DNA of 64,000 nt from Plantago ovata (GCA_028274465.1 CM051457.1:49136362-49200361); one strand, 5' to 3'. Shown: positions 33,423 to 46,145, counted from the first letter of the stretch. The notes: generated from the letters alone by a model not told the origin. Numbers and translations: made by a program.

Positions 33423-33734
33423 GTACAGGGTCTCATAGTACCATGTGGACATGCTAAGTTGTTGAACCCAATAAAAAACTATTTAGTACTTTGTATTTTT
33501 GTAATGCAGTTTAAATTGATGTTTCTCATATTCGTGTTTGCAATTCATATTCTAATATGACTATATAGTTTGCGTCCTTTACTACTAATATATGAATTTT
33601 TATTCAAACATCGTACACGTTATTGTCTGTTAAGAAAGAGTAAAGAACAAGTGCAGTACTACCATCACATTTTTGAAGAATCGATAACGATGATATCACA
33701 ACATTTTGGAGTTGCAGTAATAAAGATAAAGAGG

Positions 33735-34313
33735 CTAAGGATAGTAGAATTCCCCTGAAAGCGGAAGTTTTCTAGCCTTCTTCAGCACTTGATTTACGTA
33801 TTCCTCATACTCAAAGAACAACCATTTCAACCTCTGTCAATCTGGATCACCTTTTAAAGAGTAAGCTTTTGTGAGATGATCAACCTGTATTTTATTTAAT
33901 TACGCCTAATTAACGAACTTCAAGGGTGATGTAGTAGCAATATAATTTATGGGGCGTACCTCAGATATATAGTTAAACCGTGCTTGATCTGTGATGATGA
34001 TAATATTGTCATGCGCATCCCAAATAACACAACCGACACTGATGAGATAACCAAAGCACCTAAACCTATCAAATAGAAGATTGAATTTCTCTTTACATTC
34101 ATGTAAATTGTAGTGGCCCTTGCAATCTCCATACGCATTGTCTACTTTTCTACGAGCCCTTTCAATGATTCCAGGCTTGGGGAAATCCACCGAATCAAAG
34201 TCCGGAATGTAATCCGCTCCACGCCTCATATAAAAAAGAAAATCTTCCGTCACAGCTTTACGCCACTTCGAATCTGTTGGGAAAAGGTAATGTTCTTGTG
34301 GGAGTGGATCCAT
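33735..34313 (-). pseudogene. Small Myb/SANT-like gene E, stop at a conserved Trp
   Basis: Exon 1 runs 34313-33960 (118 codons, GAG|GTACGC) and exon 2 from 33884. It shares LFDRFRCFGYLI and AYSLKGDPD with D and F. The conserved Trp codon of the DPDW motif is TGA here (33839-33837), truncating the last third; the old reading frame stays recognisable to TAG at 33735. A single G to A change explains it. Exon 1 is otherwise intact, so a short protein is possible. Confidence 0.7.
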
Positions 34314-35820
34314 TTTGAAGATTGTTTATTAAGTTGGAGTAGAGAATGGCTTCTCAATTGCCACATATATAAATAAGCTTGGGTTACGTGGTCCAACTGG
34401 ACCTTGTTTGCGTTGCACAAAATAATCGTAAAGGTTCAATATTTTATGCGCACACAAAATTTATAGTATACCGACAATTCATAAATTTCAAGCTCCCATT
34501 CAATATACGGTCAAATTAATGCTGCAACCACGGGTTGATTACTATCATACTTGTTCGAATATGGGATGGAATCACAGTATTTAACAAGTTATATGAGTAA
34601 GCTGCATGTATGATTGTACTCCTATGAATTGGCTTGTTTTATCTCTTGTATATTTGCCAATGAATAAAGCTGTGAGGTGCATCATTCACATGCATTCAAG
34701 TTGTGGTGTAAAGTTGCATTGGGAAGTTGACAAAAACTTTAATCACTAGAATGATAACACAATATAAAGAAATTGTACATATCTATATTCACATGCATCA
34801 CATAGCTAGCTACAAAACAAACATGGCGTGACAGATTTTTTCTAGTGCCAAATGTTGCTGCATTTTATAAGGCTGTGTAGTTTCTTTGTAATGTAGCTTT
34901 TTAATCACCTCATTGTTTACTCCAATACTGCATTTCAGGTTTTTTGTCATCTACCAAGTCGGCATATATGTATATGTAATTTTACAGGTTCATGTTCTGT
35001 CATGCAGTTTTATATTTGGCCCTCCAGTGCAACAATATAAATCCATGTTGCCATTACAATATGGGATTGGGAAGTTACGATTGTAGTCGTACATGTTGTA
35101 ACTTACAAAATTAACCATCACTTTGGTGAATTAAAGTTGGGCTTCCATTTTTAAAAACTGTCATAAAATAAAATTAATGTGTATTACTTCTTACCTTTTT
35201 AAACAGCGGTTGTATCTCAAATTATAGTCATACCTGGTATTAAACTAACTTAATTACATTAAACTTGAGTGAGGCAACACCTTTAACCAAGTTCCTTCCA
35301 CATAACAACAAGTACTTGCCTCACAATTACTACAATATTCATTACAAGTTCTCCATGTCCGTGAAACAAAGTTCTTTAATAATTTGCATGGAAAATAAAA
35401 AAAAAACTAAGTTGCAATGCTAGTCTTTACATACATGATAAGGCTTTGGGAAAATAATGGCAATAAGTCTTCATCATGTTCCCATGCATGAGTCATATCC
35501 AACATGTATTTGCCCTCCACGTAATGTTGGGAATCTGTGGTGTTCATTCACATTGCAAATTCTATAAGCTAAATTCAATACTATCATCATGAATAAGTTG
35601 GCCTCAAGTTCAACTAGATGGAAAAGTGTAAAGATCAGAATTATGTAGGGGCAAATTAATAAAGTAGTAATAATGTTGGGCTTCTCCCATAGATTAAGGC
35701 AATCTTCTGCAATTACAAGTTGGTATGTCCACTCATCTATATAAATCCATGTGCTATCTTAAGTTGTATACACACATCAACAACTAAACTAACTACTAAA
35801 ACAACTAATAAAAAAAAAGG
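34314..35820. other. AT-rich intergenic region
   Basis: About 1.5 kb without any open frame or repeat that I can support. It separates the minus-strand gene E from the plus-strand B3 gene and should contain both promoters. Confidence 0.5.
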
Positions 35821-37046
35821 ATGAGCCAAGCTAAGGGATTCATTAAGCTCAAACCAGATAACAACGTCGACAGGGCCGTAAGTTACTACATGAAAATATA
35901 AACTATTGTCTTCGTGTTTTTTCTTATCAATTACCTTCATCTTATTTGGATGCTTGTCATGACATTTTTCATGACTAATGCTAACAGGTTGTACCTCTTG
36001 TATTCCGTAGGAAGCTTGGCTATGAATTAGGCCTTACGATGGTACTACGGGTTAATTCATGCCTTCCTTTTGAAATTGGCCTCACTGATGATATTGATGG
36101 AACCACACTTTGGATGGACACCAGGTGGAGGGAATTATGCGAGACATTTGACCTAAGAATGGCGACCTCCTCACGTTCAAATATGTTGAGGAGAAACAGA
36201 TCTTCAAAGTGTCTGTGGAAGATGCTGAAGGTGTTAAGCTGGAGTTCGCGCCCAACTACTACTCAGGTGATCCCTTGAACTTGTTTGGTTCGGGAATCGG
36301 GAAGGAAACATAGAGGACGGAAGGCATACTATCAAAATACGCATGATAGTGAATCATCAATGTCGGAGGACGATTATGATTCGTACTCGGACTTATCCGA
36401 CAGTGAGGACGAGGATTACGTTCCAAATTTACCAAGGGTTCGGATAGAATCCACATCAAGGGGTAAGGAGTAAAAAGGCTTAAGGTTCGTGAAAATTTAT
36501 GAACAATATGATGAATTTAATGAACTTGTATTGCAATATATGTAGGTGCAACGTCTGTGAACGTGAACGAAGCTCGCCACCCACGTTATGTCACGTCTAG
36601 AAGGAGGGAGAAGGCAGTCTCTATGGCCTGGCACCAGGCCTTGCAGGCTCCAAGCAACAAGAAACACTTTACCGTGTACATGGCCAATGGTTAGGTCACC
36701 GGCCGTCACCTTCTGGTATATAAAATAATCAAAGCTTAATTAACTTTAATTATATTAACCACATCCTCCATTTGACTTGGGTTGTATTCTTAATAATTTA
36801 CAGGCAATACCTAAGGCATGCGTTGCTAATGTGCTGATCGAAAAGCGTAATGAGATTCGTTTGAAATATAAAGGTCATAGAAGCACGACTCCCGTCGTGG
36901 TCCATATTTGGGGTCAATTTGTTCGCATGACAAAAGGTTGGAAAACGTTTATCCAGCAGCACAATATTAATTAGGGGGGTGCGGTTCTGTTCGAGATTGA
37001 CAACCGTGACAATTTCCTTTGGACTGTGACTGTCTTCAAGGATTAA
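35821..37046 (+). pseudogene. Two-domain B3 (REM-type) gene, decayed
   Basis: Exon 1 is 35821-35877 (MSQAKGFIKLKPDNN...), exon 2 begins 35988 (VVPLVFRRKLGYEL), then an acidic linker exon to about 36465 (SDSEDEDYVP), exon 4 36546-36715 and exon 5 36804-37046. B3 features are the VP..F start, W..LCETF.L..GD.L.F.Y (first domain) and IPKA ... GWKTFIQQHN ... LFEI (second domain). Damage: the first domain loses frame near 36155 (one base short before NGDLLTFKY); the linker is back in the original frame, so a second compensating shift or splice is needed; TAG at 36692-36694 and at 36972-36974 sit inside the second domain. REM proteins are plant-specific DNA-binding factors. Confidence 0.75.
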
Positions 37047-37552
37047 TTGCTGTCGTTTGATGTGGTGTTTTCATTTAATCGTTAAGCATATGGGAAGCTA
37101 GCTTATTGTGGTCCAATAATATTCGTGTCAGTAATGTGTGTTCTTTGTTGTTCTCATCAAGAAATCAATGTGCCCGTGTAATGTTTTGTTTAATTGTCTA
37201 ATTGATTTTGCTTTCCAAGTTGATACGAACAATTTTTCCGTATTTCACATGAGTTCTATACGTTCCAAAAAAATAAAAAGAAATAAGAAATAAAAAACTT
37301 AGCTTGTACATTTATGTCATTAAAAACACAAAAGCAATATTAATGAGTACATAAAGGTAAAAGAAAAAACGTTTCGTAATTACAAATAGAAATTAAAGAA
37401 ATATTACGTTAAAAAAAACAGTAAAAACGTTGATAGGGCAACAACATTTCTTGAAACAGGAGAGACTCTTTGACTTCCTCTCCGTTAAAAACAAAGTATA
37501 CAAACCTCCTTATTCATTCAAGTCACTACATCACTGTTGAACTACTCCGATA
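37047..37552. other. Intergenic
   Basis: AT-rich, with poly-A stretches near 37270-37420; promoter region of the following gene. No gene recognised. Confidence 0.5.
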
Positions 37553-39379
37553 ATGGCATCCGATAAGTCGATTCCTCCGACTAACAACACCCCAATGTTG
37601 AGTGGAAAGAAACGAGGCCGTGGACGACCACCTGGGAGCAAGTACCGCCGGACTTTGACCATTGAGGTGACCTCTTCAGGTCAGTTTACAAGCCCCAGTT
37701 TTTTTTCTCTTCATTCAATGTTGTTTTCATATTTACAAAGTGCATGCAGCGACGAATTCATTCTGCAATTAGGTATTACATAAGAACTGTTAGATTATAT
37801 CATAGAATAGCAAAGAAGGTAGTATAGTGTAGAGGAGAAATCTGCTTCAACTTGTGTTTATGAAGTTTCTTTTTAATTGGATTTTTGTGTATTTAAAACG
37901 CTACTTCGTAGGAGCGATTAGGAGTAAATCGATAAATAGAAAGATGAGGCCTGTATCAATTTATAGATTAAATGCATTATGTTAATTCATTTTGGAATAT
38001 GATTCTTCTTGAGTGATTTTGGAGTTTAAACAGATCAAAAATGTTCTCATATGTATTTTTCGTTCCATCTGCAGGTACCTGGGCACAACCGTTTGGGAAA
38101 TCGGAAAATGGAGAGGTAGTAAAACGTCCCCGTGGTACAACAAAGGCTCCGAGTAAGTGTGCACGACTAACTTCTTGTATAAGACATACGGTATAATTTG
38201 GATTATCAAGAGATAAGGCTTTTATTTCTCTGTATCTAGGATGTCATCATAGACTAATACTTAACGTGTTAACATCGTTCATAACTAATGTTCTTCTCAC
38301 TATGCAGGTACCTCCAAACCCCCGGTTGGGATCTCTGCAAGTGGATATGCGCATAAGCGTCCGCATGGCAGTCCACCTGGTAGTACAAAATCTAAGGGTA
38401 CGTTTGCATCAACTTCTACTTTTCATATAGTTCTGTAATTTCTTCATCACTTCCATGCATAGTTTGAGATGCAGAAATGGATATGAAATAACTCGTGCTG
38501 GCACTCTGTTGAGTAGTTTCTTCCATGGTTAGCATCATACAGACTGGAAATGGGAGGAAATAGTGTATTTTCCTTCACAGGTAGCATATGTCTACAAGGG
38601 AGGGTAGATTAAATAGCTCCATGCTTTGATTTTTATTTGTTGTATCCTTGGTTTAGATTGGTGCATGTCAACAAATATTCCACTCTTATATTTGTTATAC
38701 TATCCTAGGAACAGATTATGGATTATTGCTAGGCACAAATCATCCAAGTGTTGAATTTTAAATATACATTGTAATACATATTTATTCTTCTGAATTTCAG
38801 AACCACTTATAGAAGGTTGCACACTAAAGGTTCATACTGGGGGGAGATTTTTCCAATCTGACATGGGAGGAATCCATTACCACGGAGGGAGAACTGTCTA
38901 CATTCACATCAAGAACAAGGCGGAGTTCGACTACTATGAGATCTGCCGCGCAATAATGGGAAGGCTGACAGGACCCCCTACCTCTTGGCTTGATGTGGTT
39001 TTCAAATGAGAATCTTGTAACTGATGCAATCAGACTTAAGCCACTGCAGAACGATGAGGATGTGAAGGAACTGCTTAACACAAATGCGGAAATCTACACA
39101 CAAAAATCATCATTTGAATACGAGGGGACAGAGGAGCCACTCACCAAGGCTTACACGCTCCCAAAAAGCATTCGAGTTATGTTTTGGTGGAGGAGGCAGG
39201 CACGGTTCTCAGACGTTTGGGCTGAAGTACTTGAAATGGAGGAGATAGTCAACAAGAAAGTGGCATCTGGTTGCAAAAAACCCTGGGTTGTTTCTGATGA
39301 ACCACACCCACCAAGGTATGATCTGCGTGTATTGGAAGGCAAAGTTCGGGAGTCTATTGACTTCCCGTTTCTACCTTAA
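37553..39379 (+). CDS. AT-hook protein with a MULE-type N-terminal (PB1-like) domain
   Basis: Four exons: 37553-37679, 38075-38152, 38308-38397 and 38801-39379. All three introns are phase 1, and exons 2 and 3 are symmetric (78 and 90 bp). Exon 1 has the AT-hook core KKRGRGRPPGSK; exons 2 and 3 have related KRPRGTTK and KRPHGSPPGSTK motifs. Exon 4 begins with CTLKVHTGGRFFQ...HYHGG, then LKPLQNDEDVKELL, the pattern of the all-beta N-terminal domain of MULE transposases. The transposase core and SWIM finger are absent. A C5 run (38974-38978) has one base too many for the frame to continue, so exon 4 splits into two frames. It could be a domesticated or truncated transposase gene; nuclear DNA binding is inferred. 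Confidence 0.6.
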
Positions 39380-40283
39380 AATCGATGAAGTTATGTGGAA
39401 CACGAACCTGAACTAACTTTTGATGAAACTAGTTCCCAGAAATAGAAAACCTTTTGTGTAGTCCCCGGCGTATTCGAATTATCTTGTGACTATTTTTAAC
39501 TTGCAGGGTGGTTTTGAACTATTTGGCTAGTAGTAGTATCTCCATAATCTGCCTGATGACAATGTTAGATTGTATGTAAGCCGATATGCATCTACGTTTG
39601 TGAAGTTGAAATCCAAATTTGTCATATATATTCTATGCAGTGAACTTGCCTTATAAGATGGAAGTATCAGTGTCGTTTTCAAAGTTTCAACTTGCATATC
39701 ATTTATTAAAATAAATTGGTACAATTCATTTTTCCATGAACTTGAGTGGAATGGAACCTAGTTTACTGGCATAAAAGATTGAGTAAAAAATTGTGTCTGT
39801 TCTTTCTTGCGATGACATATATCATTCTACTCTCCTTCATCATCTAACGAGAGTAGACGCTTTATATCACACACTTAAAGAAAACCAAATGTTCACCTTC
39901 ACTTGAAACAACTTCAACTTTCAAGAAAAGCAAGTTCGAATGCTTACAGATCAAATGTGCCTTAAAAAGGTTTCCCTTAACACTTTTGTTTTCGTATTAT
40001 AGCCAATCTCAGCACCATTTTGCAACAGAACACCATTTAACCTCATGTGTGTTTAACTGAAAGGTTGCACAAGGGAAAATCTCTCTAATTAGTACGGGAA
40101 CGATTAATAAAATTGCAAGCCACGGAAATCGCAAGCAACCGCAAAAGTTCAACTACATTGCTGGACCAGTTACAAAAGTTTAGAGATCAACCTCATTCTG
40201 CAACAGCACATACATGAAACGAAGCTACTACCGTACAAACCAAATTTGAGTTTTTTATGGACGAAGTCAAAAGCAGATCCATA
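39380..40283. other. Intergenic
   Basis: AT-rich, between two converging genes. Nothing recognised. Confidence 0.5.
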
Positions 40284-40682
40284 CTACCATGAAGGATAAA
40301 AAAACAGACCTGCCATGTTTAACAAAAGCGGGAAAACACTCTTAATTGCAAATAAAACACCACCCCAGCCTCCAAAGGCACCACAGTTGAAGGGTGAAGT
40401 TGACGGACCGGTTCTAGCATGATCATTTCCATTGTTGTTGGGAGGGTTGGGAGCCTGACCACCGGTATCATCACTTCCCTTGAGCTCGTCGAACGTGTAA
40501 GGAACTGTGCTTTCATAAACACCTTGCTCCATGCCTGGAAAGGAGCTCCCAACACCTGGCCAAACTGGCCGTTCGCCAGTGGAGCTGACAGACTCACTTG
40601 TAGCAGCAAAATGGTAGGCATTGAAACCCAAGGGCGCAGCCGCATTATTAGCAGCTGTTCCAACAGATTCTGCCGCTGGAAC
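40284..40682 (-). pseudogene. Gene C, 3' part of the last exon (split by E4)
   Basis: On the minus strand this continues the exon interrupted at 61100. Removing E4 and one GGAAC copy rejoins the reading frame exactly (Ser-Leu-Val-Pro | Ala-Ala-Glu-Ser). The encoded tail is low-complexity (Gly/Pro/Asn/Ser-rich) and ends in a hydrophobic stretch (FPLLLNMAGLFFYPSW) before TAG at 40284. Its role is unknown; the hydrophobic end might be a tail anchor. Confidence 0.65.
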
Positions 40683-41835
40683 TGATGAACGTGTATTTTA
40701 CACTTTCATTCGAGACTTTTTTCACCAATTTAGCTATCCTCTATGTTAATTTAGCTATATTTTAGTGCATTTTATTAGAATAGTGTCACGTTTCCCTTTA
40801 GTTTGCATTTTACAGGTTTTAGGTGAAAAAAGTGGTTTTTCGGGAAATTATATTAAAGAGAACGAAGAATCGGTGTTCCGAGGACATTTTTGGATTATCT
40901 AGAAGATTCCGGATGGGATTTGAAGTCTAGGGGTCGAGTCTGAAGGCTAAAAGGTCACTAGAAGGCAAAAACCGAGTCCGAAAAGGAAAAGAAATCCAAA
41001 AACGCGTCCTTGGCCGACTGGAACTCCCGTGCGATTCGCCCGAGACGTGGGGCGGTTCGCCCCACACGTTCCGAACTCCTATATATAGTTGCTCAGTTTT
41101 CTCCGTTTTTCATACTTTCTCAGACCTTTTTTCACACCTTTCTCATTAGTTTTAGGTAGGAATTCTCCAGAGCCTGTTCTGGGGATTCTTAGCATAGGAG
41201 ACACTTTTTCTTATCGTTTTGGAGCTTGTGAGATCGCGATTCTTCGGAGATTGACATCCTTCGGTAACATTGTATCTTGCAATTTTTTCTATTCATATTT
41301 ATTTATCTTTCAACATGTTTTCATTCAATCTTGCTATGATTTCTGTTGATTGCATGACATCTATGAGTAGCTAAATTTATCGTTGGTGATAGTATGTGAT
41401 TTCTTAGCGAAGGGTTAATAATTATGCTGATGGTGGTAAAGCGAATCAGACTTTGAGTTATTGCTTTATTTCTTTGATCTATCTAAGCCCTCTATCTTCG
41501 TAGTGTTGAATAATAACGGAACACATTGGACAATTCATTGATCAAAGAACTCTATGCAGAACGATCGGGTACTTCATGCATGATTATTAAACTTCTATGC
41601 TTTGAATGATCATACTATCACTAACTTCCATTATCTTGATAAGAAAAACCTGTGCTAAGTAGTTTGTTGATTTTATAGTTTAAGTTAGATTAGATAAAGC
41701 TAGTTATAGTCCTTAGAGATCGACACTCGAGGTTATTTTACTACTACACTACGGTTTTCGTTGTAGTTGTGAATTGCCTTTGGCTAAATACAAATTTATT
41801 TGATTAATTAGAATCTGACAAATTCCGATTCATCA
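40683..41835 (+). repeat. E4 5' LTR (1,153 bp)
   Basis: TGATGAACG ... GATTCATCA, followed by the primer site. TATA box at 41079-41088 preceded by palindromes at 41025-41066. Confidence 0.9.
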
Positions 41836-41838
41836 AAT

Positions 41839-41856
41839 TGGCGCCGTTGCCGGGGA
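41839..41856 (+). promoter_or_regulatory. E4 primer-binding site, tRNA-Asp type
   Basis: TGGCGCCGTTGCCGGGGA, perfect 18-base complement of the tRNA-Asp(GTC) 3' end. Confidence 0.95.
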
Positions 41857-42164
41857 CTATACTCCTTTTTTCTGTTTAGCTTATTTATATTTTCAACATT
41901 CAGTTCCCTACCGAAGAACAGGCTCTGGGGGTTTGCCCTAAGAAAATCTCAGTTTCTTACTCTATTTCTTCCCCCCTATCTTTTTCAGAAAATTCATCTA
42001 ATCTGATCTCGGTTACCTTGCGTGCTTGTGCTCTCGAAGTTCTTGATTACATTGTGTTTGTTTGCACTCTTTGTGTTTTTCTTTGCAAATTTTTGTTTTT
42101 CTTTTGTGGATTCTGCTCCTTGGTTTCTTGTTTCCTCGTGTGTAGAAACTAGTCATAAGAAAGG

Positions 42165-43073
42165 ATGAGTCGAACTCCGTTGCCCCGGTATGTGATGCCT
42201 CGAGGGCCTTGCATAACATTGGATGACGATTGCGGGAATTATGACTTTGATCCTTCGTACTACTCCATTCTCTCCACGTTTTCAATGGGTGATGATCCAA
42301 GAGGGTTCTTAGACACGTACGAGGAAGGAGTGTTGGGGATACATCGTGAGAATGAGGAGGGGGTTATTTTATCACATGAGCAACTTTGTATGAGAGGATT
42401 TATGGGATCCTTGAAAGGGTACGCTCGATGATGGCTCAGAATCCCGCCGGAAAAATAGTTGCGCACTTGGGGTGAAGTAACCAGCAAGTTTCTGGAACAT
42501 TAGGATAGGGACTCACCTCCCGGGTCAAGGGCATGGACGTCTCACTTTAGTAGTCAGCCACCAGAAATTGACATTGACGATGAAGAGGAATGTGGAGAAG
42601 AATCCATTGATGAAGTCTCCTCAGTGCCTAGCTTGGATTCCACGTCCTTACTTGCGGATGTCGAGGTTGTTGGTCAAGAGGAAGTTGTGGAGGAAGTGAT
42701 AACTGAATCCATTGCTTCACTTGAGTCAGAAGGTGATGCCGTGAGTTGTGTTGAGGTCGAGGAGCCAATCTCTGAAGATTTTGGTGTCTTTGAATCAATT
42801 GCGGCAGATACTCTTGATCTTGACTCCTACGTTCTGGTCCATGCACCCACCTATGAGTCCCAAAGGAGTTTTGATCCTCTTTAGTCTTTTTATTTTCCAT
42901 CTGCTTCCCTTAGTTATTTTTTAGATTTTGTTTTTCTTGGTTTTGTTAATTTTAGTTTTCAGGGAATCATGGACATGCTTGAGCAGATACGGAGAGGAGC
43001 CAAGGATGGTTCCCAAGATGCGAGGAGTAATGGAACGGATGCACAAGATTCGTTTTCATTTGATAATGGATAA
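42165..43073 (+). pseudogene. E4 short gag with four stops
   Basis: Same product as the E3 gag, starting at ATG 42165 (MSRTPLPRYVM). In-frame stops lie at 42429 (TGA), 42456 (TAG), 42501 (TAG) and 42882 (TAG); each replaces an ordinary codon in E3 (Gly, Ser, Trp and Phe). The overall length (302 codons) and final residues are retained, so there are no frameshifts, only stops. Confidence 0.85.
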
Positions 43074-43225
43074 CATTAGTGGTAATGGTCGCATGTAGTT
43101 TAGTTTTATCTCTTTCTTGCATTGCATGCATATTTATTTTTCGTGTGTTTTTGGTGATAAAATAGGTTTTAAGATGATAATTTTGCGTTTTGGGAGGGAA
43201 ACCGACACCTCAAGGAGTCTGGAGG

Positions 43226-43336
43226 TGCCGGGCGAACCGCCCCCCACGTGGGGCGATTCGCCTGGAATGACAAGAGAACCTAGTGTTCACTGGAAACCCC
43301 AGGCGAATCGCCTCCCACGTGGGGCGGTTCGCCCCG
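43226..43336. promoter_or_regulatory. Internal GC-palindrome cluster of E4
   Basis: Units such as GGGCGAACCGCCC and GGGCGATTCGCC downstream of gag, at the place equivalent to 25603-25714 in E3. Confidence 0.7.
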
Positions 43337-43466
43337 GTCATCCAGTAAACCCAGAGATCCGGATTTTTGTTCGGAAACCCAATTTTCTCCTATTATGCTA
43401 AATTATCGATCTTTTTACCTCGTTTATCGCCCGTTTTGTTTTCTCACGAGTTTGATTGAGTAATAC

Positions 43467-45584
43467 AGGTCACATATGTAAGAAAATACGGTCAGAATTA
43501 CCCCTAGGGTACACAGCGGAATTTCAAAAAATTTCTTAACATGCAGGTTAATTGATTATGTATATGCCGTATATATTTAAACACGTCAATTAGAAGACTA
43601 ACCTTACTTCCAAAGCAGCTTCCAAGTCTTCGTAATAATCTGATGTATCTTCTCCTTCGTCGATATCGAAGATATCTGCAATACTTTGATTATCTGCAAG
43701 ACAATAAAAGTTAGTTTCCAGCTCCTAGAACCTCAACCTTGGTATCCACGGATGAACAACCTATCGGAAGAATGCTAGGATATTCTTTGTGTGACCAAGA
43801 AGACGGGGCGGCGATTCCTCCGGTAGGTGGCGCGCGCGTATGGCTTATAGAGGAGGGGAGAGCTTTTATTTTCTCTAAGAAAACTGGGTAGAATAATTCT
43901 CTAAGAATTTGATTCTTCAACTGTGTGAAAATCTATATCAAAAGCTCTCTAATAGTCTACTATATATAGTAGTCAATAGAAGCCTAAAGCATAAGCAATT
44001 AGACTTCGTAAAGGAATAAGAATCTAATTCTTATCGCACTAGGAAACCAATATCAAGTCTAGATTCATTCCCAATCAAATTAAAACTCAATCAGGAAAAT
44101 CTAACTTATCCCTTGGACTTCTAATAGAGGAAGGAGTCGAACTCCTTCCCCTATCAAGCTAACGCGCGCGCGCGCCCAGTCCTACGGGAAATAGGTGGGT
44201 CCCAATTTTTGGACCAACTTATAGTTCTAAGGCAATTCAAACTCCAATTAAATTTTGCCCAAGTGCATATGTTAATTCTAAATTAACATATCCTTTCAAA
44301 TCAAACCTCTATTATATTTCCAAAATATAATCTTTAATTGTATTTACATGAAATAGAATTAATTAGCCAATTCAATTAATAATTCCAAATCATTAATTGA
44401 GCCACTAAATATTATAATTAATTCCAAATTAATTACAATCCATCAATCACAATTAATTCCAAATTAATTGCGATTCCATCTTCAAGGATATTCGGATAAG
44501 CTGAATCACCACATAGTGTGACCCATAGGGCCTCATTGTACTAAGCAAGTCCTAGACAAGGCAAAATGGAATTCCTAGACGGTTTCATTTGCAATATTAA
44601 TACATGAGGACGTTTGAGAGGTTTCTCAAAGCAAACCCTTTCGTTGCGAAGCCTGTTGCTCTCAACGCGGCGATGGTAACGTCCCTTCATCTGACTTGCT
44701 CGAATGTATCTAGGATCGATGAAGTGTCTATCCCAATAATACATCCACGGGCGTCTTCAGTGAGTTGCATGGTGAATCCAATATCTATTATGACCATCAT
44801 AATAATATTGATACGCTGGCCAGCGGTTTTACCATCACAACTATGAACGACTATTAGCAGTGCTCTCCTGTGCTACACTTGAGAGATGAATCTTTCACAG
44901 AATCACTTATCATCCCCATTTGTATGTAGACATAATCCTGGATCGTGTCTTAGGTCAACTGCTTATTCAGAGCTGACATCGACGGGTCCACCAAGGATAT
45001 GGGGCAAAAAATGTGATGATAAAGTCCTGTAAGTCCAAAGGACGACTAGCATCACTTCGACAACTCACCGGTTCCCATAGACACTTCGGTGTAGAGTATA
45101 CATTGATGGGAGTGTCCGGTGGGTACTTCCATTGTTCGATAATCCTTCTTCGAACAACTATGCCCAGTTATGGTAACGTTTCTCGATTGTCCAACAATCC
45201 GTTCCGTGGCCGTGGGATCGGCTCACACTTGCTCCAACAAGTATAACCTCCACGCATACTAGTCTCATCTGGTTCATTCAGACCCCTACATCCGAGATGA
45301 ACCTCGACTAGGGAGAGTTTGGGATAGATGATAACTCACATAGCTCCCACTATCTGTGTGATCGGTCATCTATCCGAGGGGACATGTTTAATATCAATAC
45401 AGACAGAAATAGAGATATGACATGCTGCATGCCTGGTGTTATATAAATATGAAAGCGATACTCAATAGTAAAACGACAAACATATATCATATTACGTTGA
45501 CCTGTGTAATAGTACATATATGCCCTCTATAAGGGCTCCATGCCCTTAGTATGGACTGTCTCTAGGACATATACACTATCAACA
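43467..45584 (-). mobile_element. Unclassified 2.1-kb insertion in E4, probably LTR-derived
   Basis: E3 has a continuous sequence at the equivalent place (25430-25500), so this block was added. Its right end, read on the minus strand, begins TGTTGATAGTGTATATGTCC, like Copia LTR starts. The left end is not a clear CA. Flanks are AATAC (43462-43466) and TATAC (45585-45589), four of five bases alike. It contains a TATA-like palindrome near 43965 and an alternating GC run near 44162-44173, with no convincing gene. A solo LTR is my best guess. Confidence 0.45.
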
Positions 45585-46145
45585 TATACAAGATAGCTTT
45601 CACCTTCTAATCCACTTTCGATGTTCGGGACGAGCGACGACGTTCAGGTTTGGGGGGGGGGGGGTTATCACTGGCTATCTCTATATTTGTCTTGCTTATG
45701 ATAAACTCGTGAAATTTTTTGTTTGCATTCGCACGTTTACCGCTTTCTTAGTATTTAGTTGCATACACTAAATTCATCCTAGGATAGTCTTGCATGTTTT
45801 ATGTGGAGTTTATTGCCATTTTTTTGAACTTTTTTATTGGGTAGATTAACTAATTATGACATTAATCATATGCTTCATCTCTATGAATTTGTTTGAGGTT
45901 TTACTCGCTTGGCTTGTCACATTTATGTTTGCACTTAGTTAAGCTTGGTGGTCTCGACATCACTTAGTGGTGTTTTCTCTACTGCGGTTCACGAAGGCCT
46001 TTATAATAGGATGTTGCACGTTAGGATCTGATGGTTGTTTTCCCGAGTAATTATGTACCTAAGAGGCAACAAGTCTCCACCTTGCTTTGATATTGCTAAA
46101 TGCCTAGGAAGGAGGTAGTGTGAGATTGTGTGATCCTTTGTTTGC

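Noticed and set aside
34314..35820. Possible MITE or hidden gene in the long AT-rich intergenic region
   Set aside because: No inverted repeats, duplications or open frames that hold up on inspection.
16783..41856. tRNA-Asp and tRNA-iMet matches as tRNA genes
   Set aside because: Only 12-18 bases of the 3' end complement are present beside LTRs; these are primer-binding sites.
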